Shown: positions 1 to 9,699, counted from the first letter of the stretch. The stretch: DNA of 23,145 nt from Hypsibius dujardini (GCA_001579985.1 LRSR01010921.1:1-23145); one strand, 5' to 3'. Program-made: numbers and translations. Notes: generated from the letters alone by a model not told the origin.

Positions 1-488
<488 letters not shown>

Positions 489-1018
489 TATGTCAAGAAC
501 TGAATCGTCTGCATGCTTTCTCGTTATGCTTGGCGTGTTTACACTTACCGAAATCTTCCAGTTTTATGCTTTTATCCTCTACTGCTTTTATCTTTTATCT
601 CATTTTAGTTTTGTGTATGGAGTGCGAACGGTCAGTTTAAAACTTCCAAGACCCGCGGTCGTGACCATTCACTCAGTTCTTGCGCTAGTGCTCGTACCGT
701 GGTCGTATGAGACTGAAGTTAGTGTTGAATCCTACGAACCAGGCTTGCCTGACCGAAGTGCTGACTCAAAAATGTGTAAAAGGATTTGTCGGATGAAGTG
801 TGCCATTTCGGAAGACTACTTTTGGATGGAGCGAATCCATTTCTATTTCTGTCTTACTCTTTTAACTGTTTACTTTTTTCTCTTGTGAATCGACGACAGC
901 AGAACACGAATCGCGAGACTTCAAACTGGGACGTTAAGCGAGTTCCGAGAAAAGTCCATCCATGTTCCATACTATTGTCCGGCCAGAGTTTGTTCAGCTT
1001 TACACGTCAAAATCAAGT
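489..1018. other. Intergenic region, no gene recognised
   Basis: The stretch between the ASPDH stop and the first fold-back element has only short open frames with no recognisable motif. They overlap each other in different frames. No RNA gene, strong repeat or polyadenylation signal was found. Confidence 0.5.
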
Positions 1019-1020
1019 TA

Positions 1021-1139
1021 CACATGTGGCAGAAACATTGCACTGATCGAATTAAGCACTTTAACTCGACGGCTGTGTACAATAGCCATGCAACGAGTGT
1101 AATGGTTTAACTCGGTTAGCGCAAGGTTTTTGCTACGTG
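1021..1139. repeat. Fold-back MITE, family A copy 1 (TA target site)
   Basis: A 119-bp element flanked by TA on both sides (1019-1020 and 1140-1141). Its left end reads CACATGTGGCAGAAACATTG, and the right end is an inverted version ending CAAGGTTTTTGCTACGTG. The interior (ATTAAGCACTTTAACTCG, then CATGCAACGAGTGTAATGG) is nearly the same as in the copy at 4139-4258. TA flanks, terminal inverted repeats and no coding capacity fit a non-autonomous Tc1/mariner-type element. This copy is more diverged at its ends than copy 2. Confidence 0.78.
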
Positions 1140-1424
1140 TACATTGTAGCAATCAACCGAGCCAATACACTCGACAATCAACCAATCGTTCTACCAATTC
1201 GTCCAGCAACCGAATCGGACGGACCGGAAACTTCCGTTGCGGAAAACAAGAGTCAAACAACAGCTTGTGCTGATGGATTGTTTTTTATTTTCGCCAATCG
1301 AACCGTATTTGTGTTTTTTTTTCACAGGCTGCCGCTGCTGCTCTCCATTTCGATATTCCCCGCAGCACCAATCTCAAAGACAGATGAACGACAAATAAGA
1401 GAAATGCAACGATCCCAGACGGTA

Positions 1425-1430
1425 TTTATT
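1425..1430 (-). terminator. Polyadenylation signal overlapping the RPLP2 stop codon
   Basis: On the minus strand AATAAA starts inside the TAA stop of RPLP2, so the hexamer shares two bases with the stop codon. It implies a very short 3' UTR. The assignment rests on the motif alone. Confidence 0.5.
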
Positions 1431-1939
1431 AATCGAATAATCCAAAACCCATATCGTCATCCTCCTCGGGCTCTTCCTTCTTCTCCTCCTTCTTCTTGGG
1501 CTCTAAATGGGATTAACAAGCCAGAAATCAATCAGCAACAATTCGTCAGACAAGGAATGCATCGATCGATTGCTTGATTGATCGATTACTCACCCTCCTT
1601 CGCTGCAGGCTTAGCGGCATCCTTGGCTGCGGCGGCGGGTGCGGCAGCTGCGGGGCCAGCCGCGGGGAGGGATGCGAGCTTCTTGGAGCCTGAAATGACA
1701 AAAACAGATTGATATCCGAATGGGCAAACGAGAAAAAACAATCGTTGTAGTAAAAATAAGTTTTCACCTTCTGCTATCGTCGCCTCGATGTTCTTCCCCT
1801 TGAGCTTCTCCAGCACAAGTTTCACGCGGTTCTTGTCCGCATCGATTCCCACACTGCTGAGGATCTTCTCAATATCCGCTGCGGTGGGATTGGCATTGCC
1901 GCCGATCGTCACGAGGAGGTAAGCCGCGAGATAGCGCAT
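1429..1939 (-). CDS. RPLP2: 60S acidic ribosomal protein P2
   Basis: Stalk protein of the large ribosomal subunit. It dimerises with P1 and recruits translational GTPases. Three coding exons on the minus strand: 1768-1939 (ATG at 1937-1939), 1594-1689 and 1429-1502, giving 113 residues (human about 115). The N-terminal helical domain begins MRYLAAYLLVTIGGNANPT. An Ala/Pro-rich hinge (AAGPAAAAPAAAA) follows, then a Lys/Glu-rich linker. The invariant acidic tail DDDMGFGLFD ends the protein. Donors are GTGAAA and GTGAGT; acceptors are TTTCAG and TTTAG, with phase 1 joins. A 5' UTR intron is likely: an acceptor CCGCTGCAG lies just before ACCAACATG, and a strong GTAAGT donor lies near 2040-2045. 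It is divergent from MED21. Confidence 0.95.
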
Positions 1940-2045
1940 GTTGGTCTGCAGCGGAAAATAAAATAATTAAACTTCCAAAGAGAAATTTTCCTCCGTTAAA
2001 TAAAAACAAACTCCTTGCTCGGCCACGGATTGTCTGGACTTACGG

Positions 2046-2568
2046 ATTAGGGATGTCACGGGGACTGTATCCGGAAACAGATGGAAGCACGACGAAGAGC
2101 TCTGAAGGAAGTTCACAAGGATTTAGTCACGGAGAACCACACACAACCGAGGTCTTCTGTGTTGCACTTGCAGTCGGCTTCGTGGCTTCAGAACCGATGG
2201 AGCTGGCGTGCCGATAGTCAAGAATCACCAGCTCGGATATCAGGTTTCGGTTCTGACCGACCGGCTAACCGACCCGGCCGACTGCTTAGCCGACCAATCA
2301 GCTGCTCTGATGCTACTCATGGTGATGAACACTGCAAAAAAGTCAAAATCGCTATTAAAGTTTGCTCCAAAACTGGTTGCTTTTTTTCACCTTTTGCAAA
2401 TTTAAATTTGCGCTGTCGTCTGCCGATTGCCTGCCGCGGTCAGTGTGGCTTTTGAAACTTATTCTGGTCGTGGACTCTGGTGTGGATAATTTAAATTTGA
2501 AGCGAAAATAATTCGTGCTACATTTATCATTGAAATTCCCCCACCTACCACTGCACAATCCGGCAACC
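2046..2568. promoter_or_regulatory. Shared upstream region of RPLP2 and MED21
   Basis: The two genes are head to head with 629 bp between start codons, so this segment probably holds both promoters. It contains a cluster of CCGAC motifs (about 2257-2296) with a CCAAT box (CCAATCA) at its right end. No TATA box is evident on either strand. The RPLP2 5' UTR exon should lie at about 2045-2090. Promoter function is inferred from layout only. Confidence 0.45.
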
Positions 2569-3846
2569 ATGTGTGATCGCATCACGCAGGTACAGGATCA
2601 AGTTAATCAGGTATGGTACATGCTGTTTGCGGACTGTTGGGGCGGCTGGGCGCCCGCCGGGCGAAGAGCGAACGAAAAGTTACGGAAACGGAGACGCTCC
2701 AATAGATCAATCAATCAGTCTCGCGAGCCTTGACGTCAATAGATCAATCAATCAGTCTCGCGAGTCTTGACGTCAATTGATCAATTAATCGACCACTCAC
2801 ACTAGTGATGTCGTCCGCAATTGTACTACTGTACTACTGTAGATGTAGACCTGCCGGCAGATACTTTCCAAATCAATCGATCACTTGATCGAAATATGTG
2901 CTGAACACTCGTTGACTCAAGTCTTCAAGTTTGAGTTTTCCTTTCCAGCTTGCGGATCATATGTGCAACGCCGTCGGTATACTGCAACAACAGGTGCATC
3001 CCTCAATACTACCTGGACATGATCAACTGTTTTCTACCGTTGTGAAGAACGAGAATTCCGATTTCAAGCCAAAAGGTAACTGCATACAGTACGAGGTAAA
3101 ACTTTTAATTCGGCCAAATGAGGAAAGCAGGGGCGCACGTCTTCGCCAAATGACAACGAAAGAGTACTAGTACTCACAAGGGATCGGAACGGTAGCCGAC
3201 ACGCCCATCTGCCTGAATTTGTTTTCACAGATAGTGAACTAAGTATACACATTTTACAAATATATTTTGGCTGCCCTCGAGCCCTGGTCTTGGCGAGAAC
3301 AAGATCGAAAGTTGCTTTATTGCATTAACCGCTCAACGATTCACTTCAGTGGTTGATTGCTTGATCTAGTCTCATTTACAGCTAGATTATATTTTTTCCA
3401 TGTACAATTTTCAAAGGGGGAATCCATAATGTCTTCGCTTTAAGGGAACCGCAAAATTTCTAGCGGGCATCTTCGTTCTCTTCTTTCAGATCTTCCGCCC
3501 CTCTTTGCAACGCTAATAACGCGTGCGATTAAGGAACTGGACGTGATGATTGACCGGCTTCCGAACGACGATCAGACACTAGAACCTGATGTAAATAAAG
3601 GATGATTGTTAATTTTATGGCGACTTGCATAGAACGCCACAATTTTCCAAGTAACAAGTCGCGTTACTTTTATTGCAGGTCGCCTACATCGAAAAGCTGA
3701 ATCAAGTCAACCGAGAAGCGGCCCGCATTTTCACTTCCACTACCGAAGCGAGCCAGCATCTGCTGGACAAAATTCAGACGTCCCTGAAAGAGATTTCCGA
3801 ATGTGAAATGGACATCGACCGGCGGCATGCTGGAGCGAAGTCCTGA
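2569..3846 (+). CDS. MED21: Mediator complex subunit 21
   Basis: Small coiled-coil subunit (SRB7/MED21) of the Mediator middle module, which links activators to RNA polymerase II in the nucleus. Four exons: 2569-2610, 2949-3075, 3490-3590 and 3679-3846, giving 145 residues (human 144). The order of conserved blocks fits the family: MCDRITQVQDQVNQ, then LADHMCNAVGILQQ (human [28 protein letters not shown] is the counterpart of the two joined blocks), then LPPLFATLITRAIKELDVMI, then a helix with EKLNQVNREA. Donors are GTATGG, GTAACT, GTAAAT; acceptors are TTTCCAG, CTTTCAG and TTGCAG, and phases agree. None of the exons is recognised by a long open frame alone, so gene finders may miss it. A possible AATAAA is at 4130-4135. 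Confidence 0.93.
2701..2794. repeat. 37-bp tandem repeat in MED21 intron 1
   Basis: Two nearly identical 37-bp units start at 2701 and 2738, and a degenerate third unit starts at 2775. Each full unit contains AATAGATCAATCAATCAGTC, TCTCGCGAG and the octamer TGACGTCA (2731-2738 and 2768-2775). The block lies inside the first intron of MED21. Confidence 0.85.
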
Positions 3847-4138
3847 CTCGTGGAATGAGCAATTGCAGCCAGATTCCTTTCTCTATTTGCTCAGAGAACT
3901 TTTTTTTTCTCACGGATCCAACCGCGCCGAACTTTTTATTTTTTTTCCCGTATGAAGATTGAGTGAACATTTCACTTGGTACATGATACAGACGTTGCAA
4001 AAGCGACTGATTGTCGCGAAAAGGGCAGGAATGGTAGTACAAAATTTCGTTTGACTATAACGAATGAAGATTTCACCCTTCAAACGAACGATGGGTGCTT
4101 GAAGTCGTTGGGATGCGATGGCAAGCAACAATAAACTA

Positions 4139-4258
4139 CACACGTGGCAAAAACCTTGCGCTGACTGAATTAAGCACTTTAACTCGGTACTGTGTTTAAC
4201 AGCCATGCAACGAGTGTAATGGCTTAACTCGGTTAGCGCAAGGTTTTTGCCGCGTGTG
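4139..4258. repeat. Fold-back MITE, family A copy 2 (TA target site)
   Basis: A 120-bp element with TA on both sides (4137-4138 and 4259-4260). The terminal 24 bases are inverted repeats that match at 23 of 24 positions (starts CACACGTGGCAAAAACCTTG; ends with its complement). Imperfect pairing continues inward. It shares most of its sequence with the copy at 1021-1139. It sits two bases downstream of a possible MED21 polyadenylation hexamer (4130-4135). Confidence 0.82.
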
Positions 4259-4260
4259 TA

Positions 4261-4599
4261 AACTGAAACTAAATTAAAAATTTAGTAGCTAATTTTTTAG
4301 CTTTAGTTAAGTTGACTGAAAAAAAGAACTAAAATCAAAATTTCCTAAATATTTAAATTAAAACCGCTAAATATTTAAATTTGAAAGAAATTCTAGTACT
4401 AGTATTATTTATATATATTTAATACAATGTACCACACTTGCAGCTTTAGTCAACTAATTTTGGCTCAAACTAGAGTAAAAGTTTTAGTTACTAGTAACTT
4501 AACATAAACTAATAATCCGTAGTAACTAATGTTTAGGTGAATAATAAAAACTAATTACTGTTACTGGTAATTGACTAATTTCAGTTTTGGCCATCCCTA
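4261..4599. mobile_element. AT-rich element with hAT-like right terminus
   Basis: This AT-rich stretch is dominated by repeats of the words TTTAGTTA, ACTAATT and ACTAGTA. Its right end, read inward, is TAGGGATGGCCAAAACTGAA, which resembles terminal repeats of non-autonomous hAT elements. The left side begins AACTGAAACTAA, matching the inner part of that terminus, but the outer bases of the left terminus are missing. Family A copy 2 abuts exactly there, so it may have inserted into or replaced the left end. No coding frame is present, and no 8-bp duplication could be confirmed. Confidence 0.35.
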
Positions 4600-4689
4600 G
4601 CCGCTCAGATTTTTAGGGAAATTGTCGTCGGCAGGCGGTTCCTTCTCTCACCGTCACAACGGGTCGGTTTCAGCTCATGCTTTCCGCTC

Positions 4690-4859
4690 CGCATTGGCTA
4701 GTAACAGTTAAACCCCACCCACGTCTGACGTCACACACGGCGTGCGCTTAGCCAACGTGCCGCACGTTGAATTGAGAGTCTTGCATTTGCCACAGCTGCT
4801 CTCGGCTCTTCTGTGTGTCGTTCTCTATCGTTTTGGGTCTTCGCGGGTTTTCATCCAAA
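4690..4859 (+). promoter_or_regulatory. RPL5 promoter and 5' UTR
   Basis: Contains an inverted CCAAT box (ATTGG, 4693-4697) and a perfect CRE/ATF octamer TGACGTCA (4726-4733). A pyrimidine run CTCTTCT around 4806-4812 could be the 5' TOP start of the mRNA, as is usual for ribosomal protein genes. A 5' UTR of about 50 bases would follow. The start site is inferred, not shown. Confidence 0.5.
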
Positions 4860-6754
4860 ATGGTACGTATTCCCCGCATCCCCTGCCCGGAAGTCTGAAC
4901 CGGCATGAAATTTACCCCCGGATTCTCCCCATAGGCGTTCGTCAAAGTCGTCAAGAGCAAGGCGTATTTCAAGCGATTCCAAGTCAAGTTCCGACGACGA
5001 CGAGGTAAACGCTCCAGCAAAAAAGCACAAAATTCCATCTTTTCCTCATTGTCTTTTTTCCAGAGGGGAAGACCGATTACCAGGCTCGCAAAGCCCTGAT
5101 CACACAGGACAAGAATAAGTACAACACCCCCAAGTATCGGATCGTCGCCCGCTTCACCAACAAGGACATCAGCGTGCAGGTGAGCGAGAGGAACAACCGA
5201 TCCGTTTCCCGACATCCTCGAGGGAATGACGAAATTTTAGTTCGGTTTAACCGTGGGATCTTTAGATCATTTGGGCCACTATTGAAGGAGATAAGGTCAT
5301 CGCTGCTGCGTATGCCCACGAACTCGTTCGCTTCGGCATCAAGAACGGTCTGACCAACTACGCGGCGGCTTATGCCACCGGTCTCCTGGTTGCTCGGAGG
5401 GTGCGTGTTTCGTGTTGGAGGTCATAATTGCCTGGCGTTTTATTTGCTTTTGACCGTGGGATCGGGTTGTGATTACAGCTTCTGAAGAAACTGAAGCTGG
5501 ACAAGGTCTATGAGGGCACCACCGAGATCAACGGCGAGGAGACCCACACTGAGGATGTCGCGGGAAAGCCTGGTGCGTTCAAGTGCTATCTGGATGTCGG
5601 ACTGAGCCGGACCACCACGGGAGCCAAGCTGTTCGCCGTAATGAAGGGCGCCGTCGATGGTGGCCTGAACATCCCCCACAGGTGAGACTTCTGTTTTGGT
5701 TGCGAATTTGCATTGGTTGATTGATCACTTGGTTGATTGATCACTTGGTTGATTGGTCACTTGGTTGATTGGTCACTTGGTTGATTGGTCACTTTGTTGT
5801 CCCTGTGTTGGTCTAATAGATCGATTCAGTGATTGTAACTGTATTACTGCCTTGTTTCTGGCTGGTCTCTCACAGTCGCAAAGTGTTTTTATGGATCTCA
5901 TTTAGCTGATTCGATCGACGGTCATGAAGATTGTTCCATCTGCTCGAACATTTCCAAGGCTAAGTTTTGTTTTGGCTGAGTTTCTGTTTCGCATTTGGTG
6001 GGACCTTTTATTGATTGATTGTTGGAACAATTAAAGTTGAAGGAATAGCTGAAGTCAGTCTGTGGAGTGGTTCATGAATTTGCTCCCATGCCTGACTGGT
6101 ATCAGTATTGGCTAACGGATTGACATCTTATTTCAGCAACCGTCGCTTCCCTGGCTATAATGCAGAGGATAAGAAGTTCGACGCTGAAGTACACCGGAAA
6201 CACATTTTTGGTGGACACGTTGCTAATTACATGAAGGAACTCAAGGTGGGTCAATGCTTTCCTAAACGTTGAACTTGTTTCCCGGCTGATTAAAAACTGG
6301 ATACTGATTGTTCTATTTAGGAAGCCGACGAGGACCTTTTCAAGAAGCAGTTTTCCCGTTTCATCAAGGATGGTATCACGGCTGATGGTGTAAGTCTCTC
6401 TCTGCCGTAACCCATGAAATTTTCTCGTTTTTGATGGGGTTGCGTTCTTATTTAATTTCTATCGGACTCGTTTCAGTTGGAAGCCCTGTACAAGGCCGCT
6501 CATGCCAAGATCCGAGCAAACCCCGCCGCTGTGAAGAAGGAACACAAGAAGCCTGCCACGAAAAGACGGTGAGTATTTTCCTCTGTTCGCAATTCAGTTT
6601 TAAACATAGGGTTGCTTACACACACATGGTTGATGTTTGCGGTTTGTCCCATTACAGATGGAACAGGGCGAAGCTCTCCAAGTTGGAGAAGAAGAACCGT
6701 GTTGCGCAGAAGAAAGCCCACTTTAAGAAGCAGAGCGGTCAGGGAGACGAATGA
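4860..6754 (+). CDS. RPL5: 60S ribosomal protein L5 (uL18)
   Basis: Large-subunit protein that binds 5S rRNA and carries it into pre-60S particles. Nine exons: 4860-4862 (the ATG alone), 4935-5004, 5064-5179, 5266-5400, 5479-5681, 6137-6245, 6321-6389, 6477-6568 and 6658-6754, giving 297 residues, the same as human. All introns are GT-AG and all phases agree. Recognisable blocks are [40 protein letters not shown] (5S-binding region), [50 protein letters not shown] and a basic tail with [20 protein letters not shown]. Isolation of the ATG in its own exon is seen in other animal RPL5 genes. Intron 5 (455 bp) carries a 16-bp tandem repeat. I saw no convincing intronic box C/D snoRNA. AATAAA is at 6849-6854. 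Confidence 0.97.
5713..5792. repeat. 16-bp tandem repeat in RPL5 intron 5
   Basis: Five head-to-tail copies of a 16-bp unit. Copies 1-2 read TTGGTTGATTGATCAC and copies 3-5 read TTGGTTGATTGGTCAC, so the array expanded in at least two steps. The TTGATTGAT core recurs elsewhere in the window. Confidence 0.92.
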
Positions 6755-6848
6755 GCGTCTCTTGCGGATATTCTGTTTTATTGCTGCGTGAGAAAAAATC
6801 ATCCCGGCCTCTGTTGTTGGTTGTACTTGGAAAATTAATCACGCTGCG

Positions 6849-6854
6849 AATAAA
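6849..6854 (+). terminator. RPL5 polyadenylation signal
   Basis: AATAAA 95 bases after the RPL5 stop codon, at a usual distance for a short animal 3' UTR. Confidence 0.65.
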
Positions 6855-7042
6855 CTGGTATTCCGTTTCCCGTGGAGTTCAACCGTGTGGTCGTTCTCAT
6901 TATGAAAGAATGAAAGAAACACTAGGAGTTCGTGCGGCTGCGATTGAGAGGTAGCACTGTTAGAACGGACGAAATCGGAATCAGCCAGAACGTGGACGAT
7001 GAAACGGTGACTGGCTGTGGATAGAGGCAACGTCTATCGCAC

Positions 7043-7048
7043 TTTATT
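7043..7048 (-). terminator. Possible NAA40 polyadenylation signal
   Basis: TTTATT on the plus strand is AATAAA on the minus strand, about 310 bases downstream of the NAA40 stop. The RPL5 and NAA40 genes are convergent, so the 6755-7358 gap should be two 3' UTRs. Nothing else was seen in that gap apart from a short GA run near 7187-7199. Confidence 0.4.
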
Positions 7049-7358
7049 ATAGGCGGATAGTGGATACTGCTTGCTCGTATTGGCAATCACGACCGATATG
7101 GGTTTCTCATGACGTTATTCTGTTAGTTCGATTCATTTCCTTACGAGGCCCCTCCATATATTTCAACAGAAATACCTCAAACATCTTGAGAGAGAGAGAA
7201 TGCTAATCATAGCGTGTTTCGGCAAGCAAACCGAGAAGAGCAAGAAATGGACAGTTTCTGTTAATCAACCAATCAAATCATCGACTTTCACACAGATACT
7301 ATGTAGCGACGAAAGGATAACACCAGGCGCGTTAAGCCGAGTCTGCGCAACCTGCAGA

Positions 7359-7994
7359 TCAGCCAAACGTCGGTTTACTGAAGATGTAATGCGGTTCCGG
7401 TTCCTCTCGCGCCGGCGACGTCTCGTCATACGTATACCCGCAGTCCATGTAGAAGTTTATGGCCCGCTGATTCAGCCGCAGCACCGTCAGCACCACCTTC
7501 TTCATCTTCCACTGCAGCGAGAGGGCCTCGAGCGCGGCCATCACCCGTCGCCCGATCTGCTCCGACCGGTAGAGCGCCTCCACCTGCAGCTCGTAGCAGT
7601 AGACCACCTCCACGCCGTAGTCCACCACGAAGCGGAAGTGGCAGAAGCCCGCGAGGCTGCTGTTGGCGTAGTCTTTGGCGATGAGGTACCACGCGTCCGG
7701 CTCGGTCATCTCATTGTACTTGGCTTTCCCGTTCCAGCCCCATGAGCACGCCTCGTAGTGCTCCTTCATATTGCGCTCCACCAGTGTGAACATCCACTCG
7801 ACGATGTGCGGCTCCCGCTCCCGCAGCGTGCCCACGCGGAAACACTCGAGGGTGATCTCCCGGTCCTTGCTCGTGGTGAAGACGCGCTGCTCCGCGGTCA
7901 GACAGGACGTCGGATCGCTTTGGCTGTTGGCCTCCTGGACGCGACGCTCCGCGGTGTAGAGACGTCCGCCCATGGCTTTTCGCGCGCGCTTCAT
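7359..7994 (-). CDS. NAA40: N-alpha-acetyltransferase 40 (NatD-like)
   Basis: GNAT-family enzyme that acetylates the N-terminal Ser of histones H4 and H2A. A 211-residue open frame with no intron. Family blocks are present: YEACSWGWN (about 92-100), MTEPDAWYLIA (about 106-116), FCHFRFVVDYGVEVVYCYEL (about 128-147, containing the YCYE catalytic-site motif) and MKKVVLTVLRLNQRAINFY (about 174-192). In the acetyl-CoA loop (R/Q-x-x-G-x-G/A) the frame reads RSEQIG, so the first glycine is Gln. Third codon positions favour G/C much more than in MED21. The chosen ATG follows directly on a short repeat block; the second Met (MGGRLYTAERR) is an alternative. It may be a functional intronless gene or a retrocopy, but the frame is intact. 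Confidence 0.88.
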   Translation of the reverse strand: MKRARKAMGGRLYTAERRVQEANSQSDPTSCLTAEQRVFTTSKDREITLECFRVGTLREREPHIVEWMFTLVERNMKEHYEACSWGWNGKAKYNEMTEPDAWYLIAKDYANSSLAGFCHFRFVVDYGVEVVYCYELQVEALYRSEQIGRRVMAALEALSLQWKMKKVVLTVLRLNQRAINFYMDCGYTYDETSPAREEPEPHYIFSKPTFG

Positions 7995-8100
7995 GGGGTG
8001 TCCGAGTCCAGCAGCCCGGGGTGTCCGAATTAGAGCCCGTCCCGGGTGTCCGAGTTCGAGCCAAATTCACGGCGGCAGTGGGCCGAGTTTGAGCCAAATT
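7995..8100. repeat. Short degenerate tandem repeats upstream of NAA40
   Basis: About four imperfect units of 23-35 bp built on GGTGTCCGAGTTCGAGCC (starting near 7995, 8018, 8044 and 8078). The block directly abuts the inferred start codon of NAA40, so it would be its 5' UTR or core promoter. Similar words (GGTGACCGAGTTTGACACC) occur in the array at 16819-16912. Confidence 0.6.
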
Positions 8101-9060
8101 AATACATGCTTACAACGTGTGGTCCTGTGGTCGCACCACCCACCAGCCTTTTCACGGCAAGGCTCCAGCAATCAAATCAAAAGGACACCACTAGTGTGGT
8201 CCTGTGGTCGCGAGGCCTTCCAGCAATACTAATAGCACAGTCAATCAATCAAATCAACGGAATACTGACAGTTGATTGACAAACGAGCAACAGCTGTTTC
8301 ATCAGCTCCCATTTTGCAGCATTCCTGCTCTAATTTCTGGGTAGAATGCAGAAATAAATTCCGTATGATTCAGATTAATAAAGGTAGCGTTGAGGAAAAC
8401 TCTGGCGGTCGGGATGAAGGCACTTTTCAGTAGTGGGAAAATACTATAATTTTGCAGGCAAAAAATAGAAGTTCTGCTGTGTGTGTGTGTGTGGTGTGTG
8501 TGAGCGATTCCAAATGGAGCAGCACGAGAGCAGTGAAGTAGATTGGCAGTAATGTGTGTGCGAGTGATGATGGAAACCGAAGGCGGCCTTTGCTCAAAGA
8601 GAGAGAAGGAGAGGATATTAAAAGATAAGGATAGGATAATAAATTCGGTTTGCCGTCGGGGGCCAAAATATGAGACGGCGCGAGCGGAAAAAGAAGAGGG
8701 AATTAAAATTCGATTATTTCGCGAAGTGAAATCCGAAGTAAGTCGACCGACGACGACTCGCCTGTTCTGCAGCTGCGTTTACAGGTTGATTGATTTGCCA
8801 CCATAAGACAGTCCCTTCAACTATCAACGTCGTATAGAGCGACCAATAAATCAACCGATCCATCCATCGGCCAAATGGTGCGGGAAATTAATCCTCTAAA
8901 GCTCAGCCGATGAACAATCGATGAATCACTTCCCTTCAGCTTGGCGTGTTTGTTCAAAGATCTCCCAGATATGGACAGTCTTCCCAGGCAATTACGTTGT
9001 TGATTAACAAAATTAAAATGGAAAATTTTAAGCTTGATAGTCAAAATAATGGAAGTGATT
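8101..9060. other. Non-coding region between NAA40 and 5S rRNA
   Basis: No gene recognised. It contains an exact 18-bp direct repeat (8117-8134 and 8194-8211, GTGTGGTCCTGTGGTCGC) and a TG microsatellite (8478-8502). Open frames here are low-complexity or unconvincing. Confidence 0.45.
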
Positions 9061-9179
9061 GCCTGCGACCATACCACGTAGAATGCTCCCGATCCCGTTC
9101 GATCTCGGAAGATAAGCTGCGTCGGGCCCGGTTAGTACTTAGATGGGTGACCGCTTGGGAACACCGGGTGTTGCAGGCA
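9061..9179 (+). rRNA. 5S ribosomal RNA
   Basis: A 119-base match to the animal 5S rRNA pattern. The 5' end GCCTGCGACCATACCACG pairs with the 3' end GCAGGC. Internal hallmarks are GATCTCGGAAG, TAAGC, GCGTCGGGCC (A-box region) and GGTTAGTACTTAGATGGGTG (C-box region). A short T run (TTTTT near 9183-9187) follows and could end RNA polymerase III transcription. It is a single copy in this window. Substitutions relative to other animals fall where the helices can still pair at the ends, so it may be functional; a dispersed pseudogene cannot be excluded. Confidence 0.93.
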
Positions 9180-9187
9180 TCATTTTT

Positions 9188-9690
9188 CCATTCGTTTGCG
9201 CCTAACAGCATTTTCAATTTTATTTCTTTATTTACGAGCGGTTATCCAACTATTTTACAATGATTTTCCGTACAGTTTCTGAAGCCCTTGTAGGTTCTCA
9301 CAAGAGGCGCAAACGATCAATTTCGGTCCGGACTCACAGCTCCGCCCCCTGACGTCCAAATATTTTTCTGCTGACGCCAATTGATTTCAAATAGAACTTA
9401 GAATTGACAGGTGTGAAGAAAGGTTAATTCTTCATTTTTTCGGAATCGATATTTTGGCTGGAAGAAAACGGCAGTCTTCCAGAGCGCTTTTCGACCTTCA
9501 AAGTGTCTTTCCGGCCAAACCGAACAACAGGGGGAAGCCATTATTAAATCTTATAACATGCCATCAACTTCCAACCTTGACTAAAAAAATGCGGTGGTTC
9601 CACACGCAGCTATACTGGCCCGTCGGAGTAGCAACTGGCAGCATCGATGTATGCCGTATTTACATAAATACTGTGCATAAATCACAGAAA
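9188..9690. other. Intergenic region with one half of a dispersed repeat
   Basis: No gene recognised. Positions 9331-9387 resemble 20293-20349 without gaps, sharing AGCTCCGCC followed by a TGAC and an AAT-GATT pattern, with mostly transition differences. This suggests an old dispersed repeat. Confidence 0.35.
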
Positions 9691-9699
9691 AATAAATTA

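Noticed and set aside
2081-2455. 124-codon open frame upstream of MED21
   Set aside because: It covers the divergent promoter region, is low in recognisable motifs and shares sequence with alternative frames; no homology recognised.
5682-6136. Intronic snoRNA in RPL5 intron 5
   Set aside because: RPL5 hosts a box C/D snoRNA in vertebrates, but I found no RTGATGA box paired with a CTGA box near terminal stems.
7200-7745. 181-codon open frame on the plus strand
   Set aside because: It is antisense to the NAA40 coding sequence, whose GC-rich codons create long open frames on the opposite strand.
8543-8806. Charged 87-codon open frame
   Set aside because: Lys/Glu/Arg content comes from purine-rich sequence next to a TG microsatellite; no motif or splice context supports it.
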